Shown piece by piece: positions 1 through 13,000 of a stretch of 64,000 nt of DNA. The DNA lies in assembly GCA_026419785.1 (NCBI GenBank), contig JAODTK010005890.1, positions 186,001 to 250,000 on the forward strand, read 5' to 3'. Below the pieces are notes generated by a model. The model was not told the DNA's origin. It was given only the letters and a program-made list of their open reading frames with translations, and searched no databases. The stretch's first letter is position 1. Every line of letters begins with the position of its first letter. This DNA comes from Sclerodactyla briareus. Its lineage: Eukaryota; Echinodermata; Holothuroidea; Dendrochirotida; Sclerodactylidae. A program made the translations under genes and the position numbers.

Positions 1-474
1 TTACAGACAGATCCTTAGATGTGGGATCATAATCTACAGGCTAATCCTATTCTGGGAGGGGATAAGCCCACAGTGGAGTTATGCACCAGCATGTTATCGA
101 GTCGAAGCCTGTAGCCATCCTTGCCGATGAGTCAACCATCATTTTTTAATCTCAGCAGTGCAATAATCTTCTGGAGTGGATGGATGAGGCGTCCAAATGC
201 AATTACAGAACGTCACAAATCTTCCTCAATCCCCAGGTGGATTAAGATTTTCAATTGTCGTTTTACTCGATAGTAGTCTGCTTTATCTTCCATCTTCCCG
301 CTCTTAAACTTATACTTCAATACTGTGATCTCTTAAGTTTGTCATTCTTATCTGTCTTTCCACGTTTAATTGTTTTGTATTTGTCATATATACAGGCAGC
401 TTATAATTCTTTTATGGAATGGAATAATTTACTCAGTTTTTTTTTACTCACTCACTTAAGTACTTCTCCTCAAC
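1..474. other. SZT2 intron sequence, nothing recognised
   Basis: AT-rich intron sequence left of the donor repeat. The 97-codon plus-strand frame here is hydrophobic, runs into the repeat and has no recognisable feature. Confidence 0.5.
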
Positions 475-858
475 TCTTCCCCCACCCCCCTAATTCGCCT
501 GCTGCTGTCAGAAAAGAGTACTCACCCAGGCAGGTTGGTATGGTCTAGACTGGCATGTTACCCACTCTCCCCCCCCCCCCCCCCCCCCCCTCCCCATCCC
601 CCTAATTTGCCTGCTGCTGTCAGAAGAGAGCACTCACCCAGGCAGGTTGGTATGGTCTGGACTGGCATGTTACCCACTCTTCCCCCACCCCCCTAATTTG
701 CCTGCTGCTGTCAGAAAAGAGTACTCACCCAGGCAGGTTGGTATGGTCTAGACTGGCATGTTACCCACTCTTCCCCCACCCCCCTAATTCGCCTGCTGCT
801 GTCAGAAAAGAGTACTCACCCAGGCAGGTTGGTATGGTCTGGACTGGCATGTTACCCA
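475..858. repeat. 91-bp tandem repeat containing an exon end and splice donor, four copies
   Basis: Four copies (marker GCCTGCTGCTGTCAG at about 497, 609, 700 and 791), spaced 91 bp except where a ~20-base C run lengthens one to 112 bp. Each copy holds the last 38 bases of the SZT2 exon, its GTGAGTACT donor and ~50 bases of intron. Only the rightmost copy is joined to the real exon; the other three lie in the intron as ready-made donors without an exon body. Confidence 0.85.
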
Positions 859-1062
859 GGTTGTTCTTCATGTTGATGGTACATACCAGCGTGACAAAGA
901 GCGGAGAGATTGCCTCTTCATCGCTGCCGTACTGCGAGATGTTTGAGTCCTCGTCACCCCCGCTGTATGTGCCCTCCACAGAGGGCAGTATTAGTCAGTT
1001 CAGGATGGTGTAGTTGTCGACGATTGAGTTGATCTTCCGAACATCCTCTCTGCTGCTACTCT
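820..1062 (-). CDS. SZT2: SZT2 exon (PLFVTLVCTI ... PTCLG)
   Basis: Reads SSREDVRKINSIVDNYTILN, an in-frame TGA, then LILPSVEGTYSGGDEDSNIS, QYGSDEEAISPLFVTLVCTI and NMKNNLGNMPVQTIPTCLG. Vertebrate SZT2 has LPPLFLHLTCSVRLRGQ and SSVPVCSLPTCLGQ. The acceptor TTGCATGTTTTTCTGCAG is strong and the donor is GG|GTGAGTACT. Its last 38 bases and donor are repeated three more times downstream (475-767). Confidence 0.8.
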
Positions 1063-4000
1063 CTGCAGAAAAACATGCAACAAATGATCAGTCTTCTCTC
1101 CAATATAGGGACCCTTACTATCAAGAGGCTGAGTACTTATTTGTTCATATTTCCCCTTTATATCAGTTGTCTGATTTCTTCAAGAACCCATTCCAAAATT
1201 TTGTAGATGATCACAGGTAAATTCCTGCTCTGTTTGTCGCATTCTGGAAACGGTACGAACAAGTCTCAAGCCGTTTCCAACAACACCTGACATAGTATTT
1301 GTCTTTGGAGTATCCATTATGGATTGTTTCTAGCATCCCCTCTGTGTCTGAGATGTTGTGGCTTGATTGCAATTATGTTCCCGTAATCCTGTTGAATCAT
1401 ATCGAAACAATTACTTCATTTTCAAAGGAATCCATTCAAAATATACTATGTTCAAGAAATATATCTTTTCAGGAAATTACTATAATAATGTTGATTGCAA
1501 TTTTCTTTTCCATTTGGAAGATACAGGTTTTGGGCTTCTTTAAATGCGCTTACTGAGGGAGGTTGAAACTGATTATTTAAATTGGCATTTGATAACCCGG
1601 CCCTCTTGCTCCTGGAATTGAAGTGATTAGTAAATTGCAGTTTAAGGAACCCAAACTCCTGGCTACAGTTCAAAATCACATACATATGAGTGCACTCAAG
1701 CATGTAAAAAATGCCTCTTTAGGGAGGGTTACGGGACATTCGGCAATTGATGCCTACTGAACACACAGTCTGCTATTATGGACTAAGAAGCGCTATCCAA
1801 CTTCTCATGGGGGCATGAACTTTTAAGATCTAGTGTATCTTTTTGGTTAGAGAGTGTTTCAGTATTTTCTCAAGATCTTTGATTCTGCTGACCGGGGGCG
1901 GATTCACCATAGGTGGGGATGATGAAGTCGCAAACTCAACTCTAAGTGAGAGGAGTGATAGGAGGAAAACGTTAACGCTGAGCATGCCACAAGAATAATA
2001 GGGGGGGGACATGTATTCAAAACATGCTGTAAGGGCTTCAGAGTGGGATCAGACAGGACAACTGAAGAGAGAGGAAGAAGAGAGGAGTTACAGTTGTCAA
2101 GTCTAGAACTGATAGTGTCATAGCTACTGTCCAAGCTGCAGCATCACCCATATAGGAACAGATTCCCATAATGTACACCGTAGCGGGTGTCACATATAGA
2201 ACCCGATTGGGTAAAATTCTGTTATTTTTCCTGTTTGGCTTGTCGGCAACCCTGCCGTACAGTGCTAGTTGGCAACTTGCTGTGGTCTGGAAAGATTGGA
2301 ATCCATAGCCATGTGAATATTCATTTCCTAATTGTATTTTGTAACTGTCAAAGATGTGGAATGCATGAGACATTACTAATCCTATTTGGCATGTATTTAT
2401 CGACGTCTGTAAGTTGGATGGTGGTCTTGTCATGGCATAGACGCCCGTCAGCAACAGCTGAGGGTTTGCCCAGTGCACCTATGTCGTGGTGTTAAGGTTT
2501 TTCGTAGTGTTGTGCAGTTAGTTAGTTGTGGGCCGCCACTAACGTTTATCATTGTATGCAGGCAAATCTTCTTCTTTGAAGCGTCGTAGCCCGGAACCGG
2601 CTTCCTTTATGGGAGACTGCCGTACGTGTATTGTGTGGTTCATAGTTCATTTGGTGGTAGTAATGTAGTCAGTGTTTTGAGTAAGTTGTGAGTATTTGTT
2701 TGGCATTTGTTGGAAAGTTGCAAAATTATCATATAAAGTTTTGCAAGTATTTATGGAAGGATTATATGGTCTATGCATTGAGGAACCTGTGTTTCGGTGT
2801 AATGATTATCACACATGTTTGTTTGGGGTTAGTATTACTGGTTTGGTATTGCATATAGCACAGTAGAGTATTACATGGAGTGTAGTAGGCTGTTTTCTGC
2901 AGTGTTTTGGTGTGGTGTTTGTATCAATCTAGTTTTCGTTTTGTGCAGGTTTGATGTTGGTCCTATTCTTAGGTGTTTGTTATTACGAGAATTGTCTCGC
3001 CCATAGGTTGGTTCCCATCCGCTCCATCTTGCAAAGTGATGTCCACCGCGTGCCTGCCAATTATTAATGTTCTTGCTATGATGTTTAGAAGTTAGATTTT
3101 GGGGGACACTTTCAGAATGATTATTATGGTTTTCCTAGGCATGAGGCCCTAGTTTTGTGTGTGGTTGGGTTTTTTAATTCGGTCCACTGATTATTGTAGA
3201 CCTGGTCGTAATATTTCACTACTTGTTGTAGTGCCGCCGATTCCTCACAACATTCTACGGGTCTGTGCAACTGCGATATTTTTATATTGTTATATAATTA
3301 TTAATCTCTTGCCATTTTTATTCTTGTGATTTCAGGTTTCTGGTATCACAAATTGTATGTTTCGCCCCAAAACCTTGCGTCTCTCGTCCTACTTGTGCCA
3401 GCGGGAGAGCAGCAGTGCTCGGTTTGTGGACCCAAATCTCTAATATTTCATTGGTTGAAATGAATATGAGGAATGCACTGCTTGCTCGTCAATTTTGGTA
3501 GAGGCCTGACAGTGGCATAGAATGGCTAAGGCTACTCCAAACTGTGTATGCATGGAATTTGTCTTCTAATGCATTCTCAACATCAACACTGGAAACACCA
3601 ATTTTGCTGTAGCTCAAACCATCCACGAGAAAGTCAAAAATTAGAGTCAACTGCTGAGCTGACAAGAAAAATTCCCTGAAATAACTGAAATTCCTTTCTA
3701 TTCATTGCCTTTCATTTTCCAAGCAGGCCAGGACCTGCCATCCTCCCCCCCCTCCCCCCCCCCCCCCCCCCCCCCGCCCTGCCAGGAACACCCTCGCCCG
3801 ACTCCTTCACACACCAACAAACTACCCCATGCAGCAGTCAGTCAAAGATGTCCCCACATTATTTTAGGAACCTCCACAGGGTCCCCAGTCCCCCGGACAC
3901 AGAGAGAGGAAGTGAATGTTTACAGTAATTGAGGTCAAATCTAATCGAATCAAACCTTAAAAACAATTGGTTGGGTAAGCGAGGGTTTGCTTGTGCGGCA

Positions 4001-7000
4001 GCTTAATAACAGCACAATTGACACAGGATCTATGGTTTACTCTTTTTACTCTTTCCTCAGTGCGTTTATTCTAACAGAATCTGTTATATGGAATTCATAT
4101 CAAATTCAGAACATCAAACACATCAGATCCAGAAATATTAACGGACCATACCTACTGAGTTTGCGAAATTCTTACCATTGAATGAATATTTAATTCAAAT
4201 TAGGGCCCATACAATGATCTCTACTGACCCCGAGCTGTACCTTCAAAATATCAGGATCGAAGGTGATCACATCTACAGTTTTGTGAAATCCAACAACTTG
4301 AAAAATTGCATAAATTATGCAAATTAAACATTTACATGACCTCCAGTGGCCCCAACTCTACCTCAAATTTCTTGGGGAACTCATGGCACTACATCCACCA
4401 GTTTGTGAGAATCCGACAAACTTGAAAAATGCATAACTCATGCAAATTAGACCACTTATTTTAGGCTGAAATCTAAAACAGTTCATTTACCTGTCATCCA
4501 GGTCCACATGCCAAACTACTAACTGTAGCACATACGGTTCTTCGTTGCGTGATCCTTCTAACGAGCCTAACAATAATTTACAACACATAAGCCACAAGGC
4601 GTAGTGATTCCTTTACTGTTTCTGTCAACCCATAGGTCCAACCCACAGACCAATGGGAGATAGTACCAGTCATTTATGGGCAACATAACTCTGACCAATT
4701 TCCTATCTTTACCACCAACTATAGTGTTTCCGGTACGCCTTGGTAGAAGCTACACCCTAAATTTCAAGGTTTCAGAACTTTGACTCTCTGGTAACCTTGG
4801 AATGACCTCATCTGACCCTAAACAATAGGTTCATGTACTCACGCATGGGATACACAAACCAAGTATGAGCCTCATTCCCCCGCCCTTTACCAAAACAATA
4901 GGGTTCATGTACTCTCCCCATATGAAAGAACACCCCTATTTAAACCTGAGCAGAGCAACCGTTCTGGACTTATCGTGTTTGTAAAACAAGGGTTCAGACT
5001 TTGACCTCTGGTGCCCTCAGATGACTCTGACCTGACCGAAACCATAGGTTCATTTACTCATCATGGGGAACCACACATCCCAAGTATGAGCTTCATCCAT
5101 CCGGTGGTGGTTGAGTTATCGTGTTACAAGCCAAATGGCCACAATATCAAATTTTCTTCTAACAAATTTCTATTTTCGTTTCTTCCAAATTCACGCCGGA
5201 CCTGAACCAAAAACAATAGGTTCCTGTACTCCCCATAAGAAAGCTATACACACCGAATTTCAATCAACTTGAGCAACCAACCGTTCTGGCCTTATCGTTT
5301 TTACAAAGGTTCAGACTTTGAACCCTGGTGACTCAGGATACCCTCTGACCTGACACAAAAACATAGGTTCATGTACTCATCATGGGGAACACCCCTACCA
5401 AGTATTAGCTTCATCCATCTTGTTTGGGGTCGAGTTATCGTGTTTACACAATCCAAAATTGCCAAAATATTGAATTTCACAATTTTCTATTTTCACCAAA
5501 TTCACTTCCCGACCTGAATCAACAATAGGGTTCCTTACTCCCCATAAGAAAGCTATACCCCTAATTTCAACTTGATCAGACCAACGTTTCTGCACTTATC
5601 GTTTTATACAGGTGTTTTCAGACTTTGACCTCTGGTGACCTCAATGACCTCTGACCTGACCCAAACAATAGGATTCATGTCCTCATCATGGGGAATCACA
5701 CTACCAAAGTATTAGCTTCATCCATCCGAGTGGGGTCGATTTCCGTGTTTACAACCGAAAATTGGCCAAAATAATCGATTTCACAAATTTTCATATTTCA
5801 CGTCCAAAATTCACCCCTGACCTAAACCACAACAATAGGGTTCCTTGAACTCCCCATAATAAGCCAACACCTAATTTCAACTTGATCAGACCACCATTCT
5901 GGACTTATCGTGTTTTACAAGGTTTTCAGCCATTTGACCTCTGGTGACATCAGACTGACCTCTGACCCGACCCAAAACATATAGGGTTCATGTACTCTCA
6001 TGGGGAACCACATACCAAGTAATGAGCTTCATCCATCCTGGTGGGGTCGAGTAATCGCGTTAACAAGCCAGCCAAAATTCCAAAATTATCAAATTTTCAC
6101 AACTTTTTATTATTCGACGCAAAATCAACCCTTCCCGCCTGAACCAAAACAATAGGGTTCCTGTACCCCCAAAGAAAGCTCTATACCTAATTTCAGTCAA
6201 CTTGACAACGCAGCCCAACCATTCTGGACTTATGGTGTTTACACAAGGTTTTCAGACTTTGACCTTGGTGACCTCAACCTGACCTCTGACCTGACCCAAA
6301 AACATAGGGTTCATGTACTCATCATGGGGAACACACATACCAAGTATGAGCTTCATCATCCGGTTGGGTTGAGTTAATTGTGTTTCCAAGCAAGATGGGC
6401 CAAAATATCGCATCTTTTTCAACACAAATTTGCTATTTTCAACAATTCAATTCCAACCTAATAAAAAACAATAGGGTTCCGTACTCTCCCCATAAAAAAG
6501 CTATAACCTAATTTGCAATTGATCAGACCAACCGTTCTGACTATCGTTTACAAGTTGTCAGACTTTGACTCTGGTGACCTCAGATGACCCTGACCTGACC
6601 CAAAAACAACGGGTTCATGTACCCATCATGGAACACACATACCAAGTATGAGCGTGACCCACACAGACCTGATCAAGTTCTCATGTTTACAAGCTGGGCG
6701 TCACCCATGAACCATACACACACACACACACACACACCACAGACGTTACTGCATAGACTACCTCTGACTCGTCAAGGAATCAATAAAATAGCTAATTACC
6801 CAACTTAATTAATGGGGACTTTGTTTGCTGGCTGCCAAAATCTAATCAGATCGGTATCACCCAACCGCGATCTGCACACAAAATTTTGTCATATTGGCCT
6901 CACGTGTTTGAGAAACCTGCTAACGCGAACGTTGCACACACCACACATACACACATACACACACATGCCATAGGGACCACTATGTCCTTCCTGAATTTCA

Positions 7001-10000
7001 TTCAGGTCAAGAACAAAACTCCAACCTCAAAAGAATTTAGCCGATTCAAGTGGGAAAGAGACAATTCTGGTATCGCACAATGTGTCCTGTACTCACAAGA
7101 GTAACCAGACCTTGTAATACTAATTCCAATCCAAAACAGATATTATACCACCTAGTAACATGGGATCTGATTTGAAACTTACAATTTTGTTTCAGAAAAA
7201 ATGAAAAATAATTCCATAATTAATATGAATACAAATAATTTGTTCTAGAAACTTCAGCATTTAACCGTGAGAGGAGTCATGAGCGCCTTTTGCATTTTCA
7301 CTCTGTGACATCATCGGTTAAGGTGAAATTTGTTTGAGTAGAATAAAATGCAACCAGAACATAACCGAATCAAAAAATTTTGGTTGTGGTCTTTGACATG
7401 GCTCTTTTCATTCATGCCAGTTTAAAGATGATCTGTTGCCATGCCTTGTAAATCAAATGTATAGCCAACTGTGCTGTCAGGTATTACAACTACTCCTTCC
7501 TTCAGTAGGCTCAATCGAATAAGATAGAGATATGGAGTCATCAAATCAGTATAGCAAGGCAAAATGGTAAGACTCAACCCACGGTTAATTTCTACTTGTG
7601 AGTTTTCACGAGAGAGGAAGGTGGTCGGCTGGGTATCCCACTAGCTCTGTCCTGATGTCTCGGGCACCTCTCTGTGTAGTCACCTGACTCTGCTGGAATA
7701 CTGCATATACACATCAAACAAGGACTTATAATAAATGATGTGAGATGAAACCTCGCGATGCTACCTTGAGATGGTTTTTAAGCCCACAGACAACAGAGGA
7801 CTTGCAATGTGTATGTACATACCACAATGAACGCGCTGAAAATAGTTAAATGGACATGAGGTTGTTGCAATAACTCACTCAGACCTTGCACCTAAACATC
7901 ATTAGGAGGAAAATATATCCAAATTCCGCACAGCATAAATGTGTGGTGCAAGAGATAATCAAGACCTGCAATCAGACGCATTGAGGCAGGGTAACAAGAT
8001 TCGCATCCTCGGCGTGATGTTGCCCTCTTTTTTGGAAAAATTGCAAAATAACATACCACTCTTACCATTTGCGAGTGTTCCTCTTCCTCCAAGGAGTAGA
8101 ACCAGAGATTCGTCTTCATTTGAGGGGATCTGTTTGAAGGACCGCCCCAGTATCTCTGTGAATTATTCTTGATGAGATGGTGGGGGGGGGGGTAGCCCCG
8201 CCGGACCTCAAGCATGTGGTGCCTGGCTAGGAAGGCTGAGACTGGTATCCTGTAAGTAGACCTCCCTCTTTGGATGTCACATATGGCTGGTGTACCTTCA
8301 CTATTCTCAGGTCTTTTGTGAGAGACAAAATCGCAGAAAGTAATGGTATATGCTATGGACATCTGTGAATTGCTAATGACAAAGCCCAATACTCATTAGA
8401 GATTTTTTTGCCTTTATGAGGAGGCAAATGCTTGGCTATTATAGGGAATAGTTGACCAATTTTTCGATTCCACAACACTGGCAATAATTTTGCTGACCTC
8501 ACATGTGGGAGGAATTGTAGTCTTAATCTGTATTGCCTTCCCATTAGAAATCTCGTGATATTCCTTCTACGTACCTGGATTATCTCTTATGTTTCACAGT
8601 TGGTTTTTTTAGGTTGAGTCGCTCTTTAAGAATTCAATTTCAGCAACAAACCTAAAAGAAAATGGCACATTTCATGTTCACTTGTGAACAACTCTACTAA
8701 GAGTGTATTAAACCACAGGAATGTGCACTAATGTTCGTAAAGTTATCAAAAGAAGTCCAATAGTTGCATGAGACAGATCCGGTAAATGTAGACCACTACT
8801 GGCGAGCCAGTGCAATGTAGTTTTGTACAACACCCACACACAGTTTAAAATAGCTGTAGAACAGCTGTAGGAGACCTATCTCTCAAGAGATAAGGCCATC
8901 ATAATCTCTCAGCCTGCTCATCACTGTTACGGAATTTGGTTCTCCCATCAAGCTTGTCCCGCTTAACGTCATGCCAACATTCTCGGTAAGCCGATGCCCG
9001 TCCATACCGTTAGCGCCACGAGTGGCATACCCACTGTAAGCCCTGCGAACTTCAATTGCAAGGTTTTGAACAAATCAATTTCTGTGAGTCAGGCACGCGT
9101 GTTCCAGGTTGTATCCTTTAGCTAACATACGACTAGTTTCATTTCTGTCCATTTTCTGTGAATGACAGAACAGCAATTACCACTCAAAAATATTTTTTCC
9201 TACTGGGTTTGCCAGTGCCTATAATCTAACCAAAATTTAAACACTTGTCTGGGCACCATCAAGGTATTTCACGAATGCACTCAGCAAATCTCCTATGACT
9301 GAAACCACCTAACATTAATGTGATTTGGTACTGTCCCCTTGCTTAGAGAAATTTTGGCATGGAAAACGCTATGATATGGGAGAAGATTACCTACCCTAAG
9401 AATGGGATTCTATTGTTGCGCATATCGGGTCCAGTCTTCATGTGATAAATCAAATTTCACATGAGTGAATGGGGCCATGTCTAATATGTCCTATTTGACT
9501 TTGTAAAGATCGATATTGGTTCCACAAGGCAAACACTTCGCAAAATAATTGCAAACCTGATATGCAAAAACGACACATGTACCACTGTGTAACAGGATGG
9601 CGCTCACTGCGAATTAATTTGATGGATTATCTTCCTAGAGAACCTGATAATTAAATATGTCCTGTTTTATTTGTCATGGTCTTTCCAACATAAACCTAAA
9701 GTGTGGCTCTGTCTAAACAAATGTTTGTCTCCGTAATATGTATTTTCACATCCAGCCCGGACATGCATGCACAACAATCGAATCCCGGCCTAATTGCATT
9801 GCCTCATGTACAGTGTGTCAAATGAGTTTAAGTACACTAGAGGCATGGAGAATGGAACCTGTTCTATAGTCCAAACCCTATTTCATACGATGTTCCTATG
9901 TGGGGTATTGGCCTTGTCACAGTTTGGTCGCATTATGCAGATAAATTGGGGTGAATCCCAATTGTGCAATAATTCAAATGACTTCACACATGGACACCAC

Positions 10001-13000
10001 AGAAGTTTATACCCACAACTCCCATACAACAGCAATACTCGCCCATAGACTAAATGCTTTCGAAAGGGGTGTAAAATAAGGTGTAATTCAATTCCAATAG
10101 AAGAACAAAGATTGTTTGCAGGGTTTTGGGGGGGGTGCAATCTGACATTTATTATTGCTGAATGAAATCTTTTCCATCTTGGGCACATAATATTCACGAA
10201 CTTCAAGGACTGTACTCCAAATGGAAGTCCTTATTAACTTTGGGTTTGGACTACGTTTTCTTTTCTCAATCGTATCTTAGGCGCTTCATACTCCATCTTG
10301 CAGTCCTTTGAAGATGTAATTCATCTTAGCATTTCAATTGGCTTAAGACATGATGTCACACTATTATTACAATTTTCCATTTTTTTTCCTGCCTTCATTT
10401 TTCAACCTTCAGGCTGACATGAGGTATGTGGATATTAAAAAAAAATCACAAATACTTGTACGCCACTTGACTAACCCCACATACACAGATCTAAATCTCC
10501 AAATAGAAAGGGTACACTTCTGAGTGGACGGGTATGGACTGAGGGTGTTTCAAGCCTGAAAGTGATAAATGTTATGTGATCAGTGAACTTTGCTGGATCA
10601 GATGGACGACCCAAATGTCAAATCAGTAGGGCCCACTCCCTCCTCTCTTTTTTAGTTTCCAATACTTCTCTACTCATTGTTCATACAGAATTATAACCCC
10701 ACAACAGCGATAAGGATACACTGTAACAACCCTTTCCTTAGCTGCGCTCCTGCAAAGCTCACAGGCTTTTCACAACACCGAACCTGCCAGGTACTAGATG
10801 ACAGAAATGTTCAAGCAATAATCTCAGAAGACGACAATCATCCCTTTGTTTTAAAATCCGGTGGTTCCCCCGAATGCGAGGGTGGCTGATCAACCTCACG
10901 TCCTGACAGCAAGCGCCCATACATACTTGCTGCCATCTCGTAAGGGTTTTTGAAGCAGTGTTTTATGACTGGATCCCTCCTAAAAGTCAACCTTTTACAG
11001 ACCAGAACTGATACTTTTGTGGTACCACCCTATATATCCCCGTCAAGGCTAAGAGCCCATCCACCCTCCAAGCGGTTTGCAGTCAGAGTTTCCTTCTCCT
11101 CCCCCCTCTTTCCAATTGATATGATTCACTTTTAGTTCTGCCGTCTGACTATACATTCCATTTGGTGCGGTGGGCGAACCTGACAACCATCTATATTGAG
11201 TTCCAGTTAAGCGCATACCTGTCTATTCCTCTTTGTTGCCTGTACTTGATCCATGGTTCCTGTCCACTGCTTCCTCTTCCTCTTTGGCGAAGTCAGTTTC
11301 CTGATGTCATCTCTCCGAAGGTATGACCTTCTCCTCATGCTGGAAAGACAGAATCAGGGATTCAGTTCAATTGTAAGCAAACAGACACATAGAACCTGGA
11401 TTGAGTACAATTTTAAATTTTATCATGCACCACAGACATATGGAAACCAGTTATATGTTTTGATAGATTTCAAACCACAATTTCCTACCAGTGATTTCAC
11501 TAGTGGTGCCTATAGTCAAGTCTTTCTTCCAGTTAGTGATGTGAGGTTCCACAGACAAAATGCTGGTAGGGTCATTCCAATCCAGAACAGACCAAGAATA
11601 AACCTTTTAGCAATAACAGTACAATACATTTCACCCTTCTATAACTAGCATTTATTTGAATCATGGTAAATCAGGGGAAACCTGTTTTTTACATGTCAAA
11701 TCAACCTATCCACTTACCACTTCTGTGGCCTCCCTGAAATGACCACAGACAGCCTGGATATAGCTGGTTATGTCTATCTCGTACAATGACTCGTAACAGA
11801 TATTCTCGATAGCTGCGGACACGTCCTTCCGGTCAACATCCTGACCCTGCTGGAGGCTCTTGAACACCGCAACGACGAATGACTTGTGGACCTTGTTGGA
11901 GAGGACAGAGAAGAACCACTCCATATGCCTGCTCATCTGGGGTTTATCGGAGTCCACGGGAGGGGCGGACGCAGCCTTCTTTGATGACTCCGAGAGATCA
12001 TCAGAGTCCGTCAGGAGCTGGGAGAATCGTCGTAATGAACGCGGTGTTCCTGGGATACTAGCCTTATCAACAGCACTGAATGAGATATCTCTGAAAATGC
12101 TTCGACGATGCGATCCGGGTCCTTCTTCAACAGCCAATTGGTGAGGCTCGTGAGGGAACACTCATAAAGGAATATCGGGAGGTTATAGCATATCTTCTGT
12201 TCCTCATAGGACAGTATTTCTTCGATTTCTTGTGCTTTTTCCTCCTACCTCGGGGGACCTTTTCGGGTTTGTCATCTTTTGATGACGTTTTCCCCTGGGT
12301 CTGTTTCTCGCTTCCCTTGCTGTCAGCCTCCTCGGGGGCTTTCTTATCTGGCGCCCTCATTCCGAGGGTGCTGGAGTCGCTCTCGGCCTCCACCAGCGGA
12401 ACGTTCTATGCTTTACCCCTGCAAGCTTCAGGAGGTCCTCGTGGGACGTGGGTAGCAGCACCAGGAATATCGTCTCCGTGCCCGAGGCACGGACAAAACA
12501 TGTCCAGTGGGGGATCTTTGCACAGGCGTCCAATTCCTCTATCGTATCAGCCCTGTCACGCCTCATGCTCCCTCTGCTCTCTCCGAGCTCAGAGCCAGAC
12601 CTCGCCCGCGACCTCTTCCGGGCATTCAGCTTTCTTCTCCATTTCAGCCAAGATTTCAACTGACCCTCTCTTCAACTGTCATCTTGAAGGGTCTCGCATC
12701 GCCCCCACTACACCGATTCAGGACAAACTCACTGAACTTAAGGCTCTGATCAGCAGTCAGGTTCAGTTCAAGTTTGTGGTGGTTTCAGATGACAGCGGAA
12801 CTCCAGCAAGAGGGCAAATAGAGTCTGATTGGGCCTGGGGTACCGGAAACCCTCCCGTTGTAAATGGAATTGGACCTATACAAATAGAATAACAACATTG
12901 GATTTTTATTGGCAAGAAGAAAAAGGGAGAAATACATAATTTCCAATCTGCCCAGGGTGAATAGGACTACAAAATGGATATCTGTCATGGCCTGTGCAAG

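Noticed and set aside
2038-2478. Minus-strand 146-codon frame
   Set aside because: No motif, no splice signals and no match to the SZT2 segment expected here.
8880-9075. Possible transposase fragment on the minus strand (CWHDVKRDKLDGRTKFRNS)
   Set aside because: Two frames are open and neither shows a conserved catalytic motif; too weak to call.
11253-11648. Plus-strand 131-codon frame
   Set aside because: Overlaps a minus-strand exon with good splice sites; no recognisable protein features.
12230-12892. Plus-strand 220-codon frame
   Set aside because: Antisense shadow of the large SZT2 exon.
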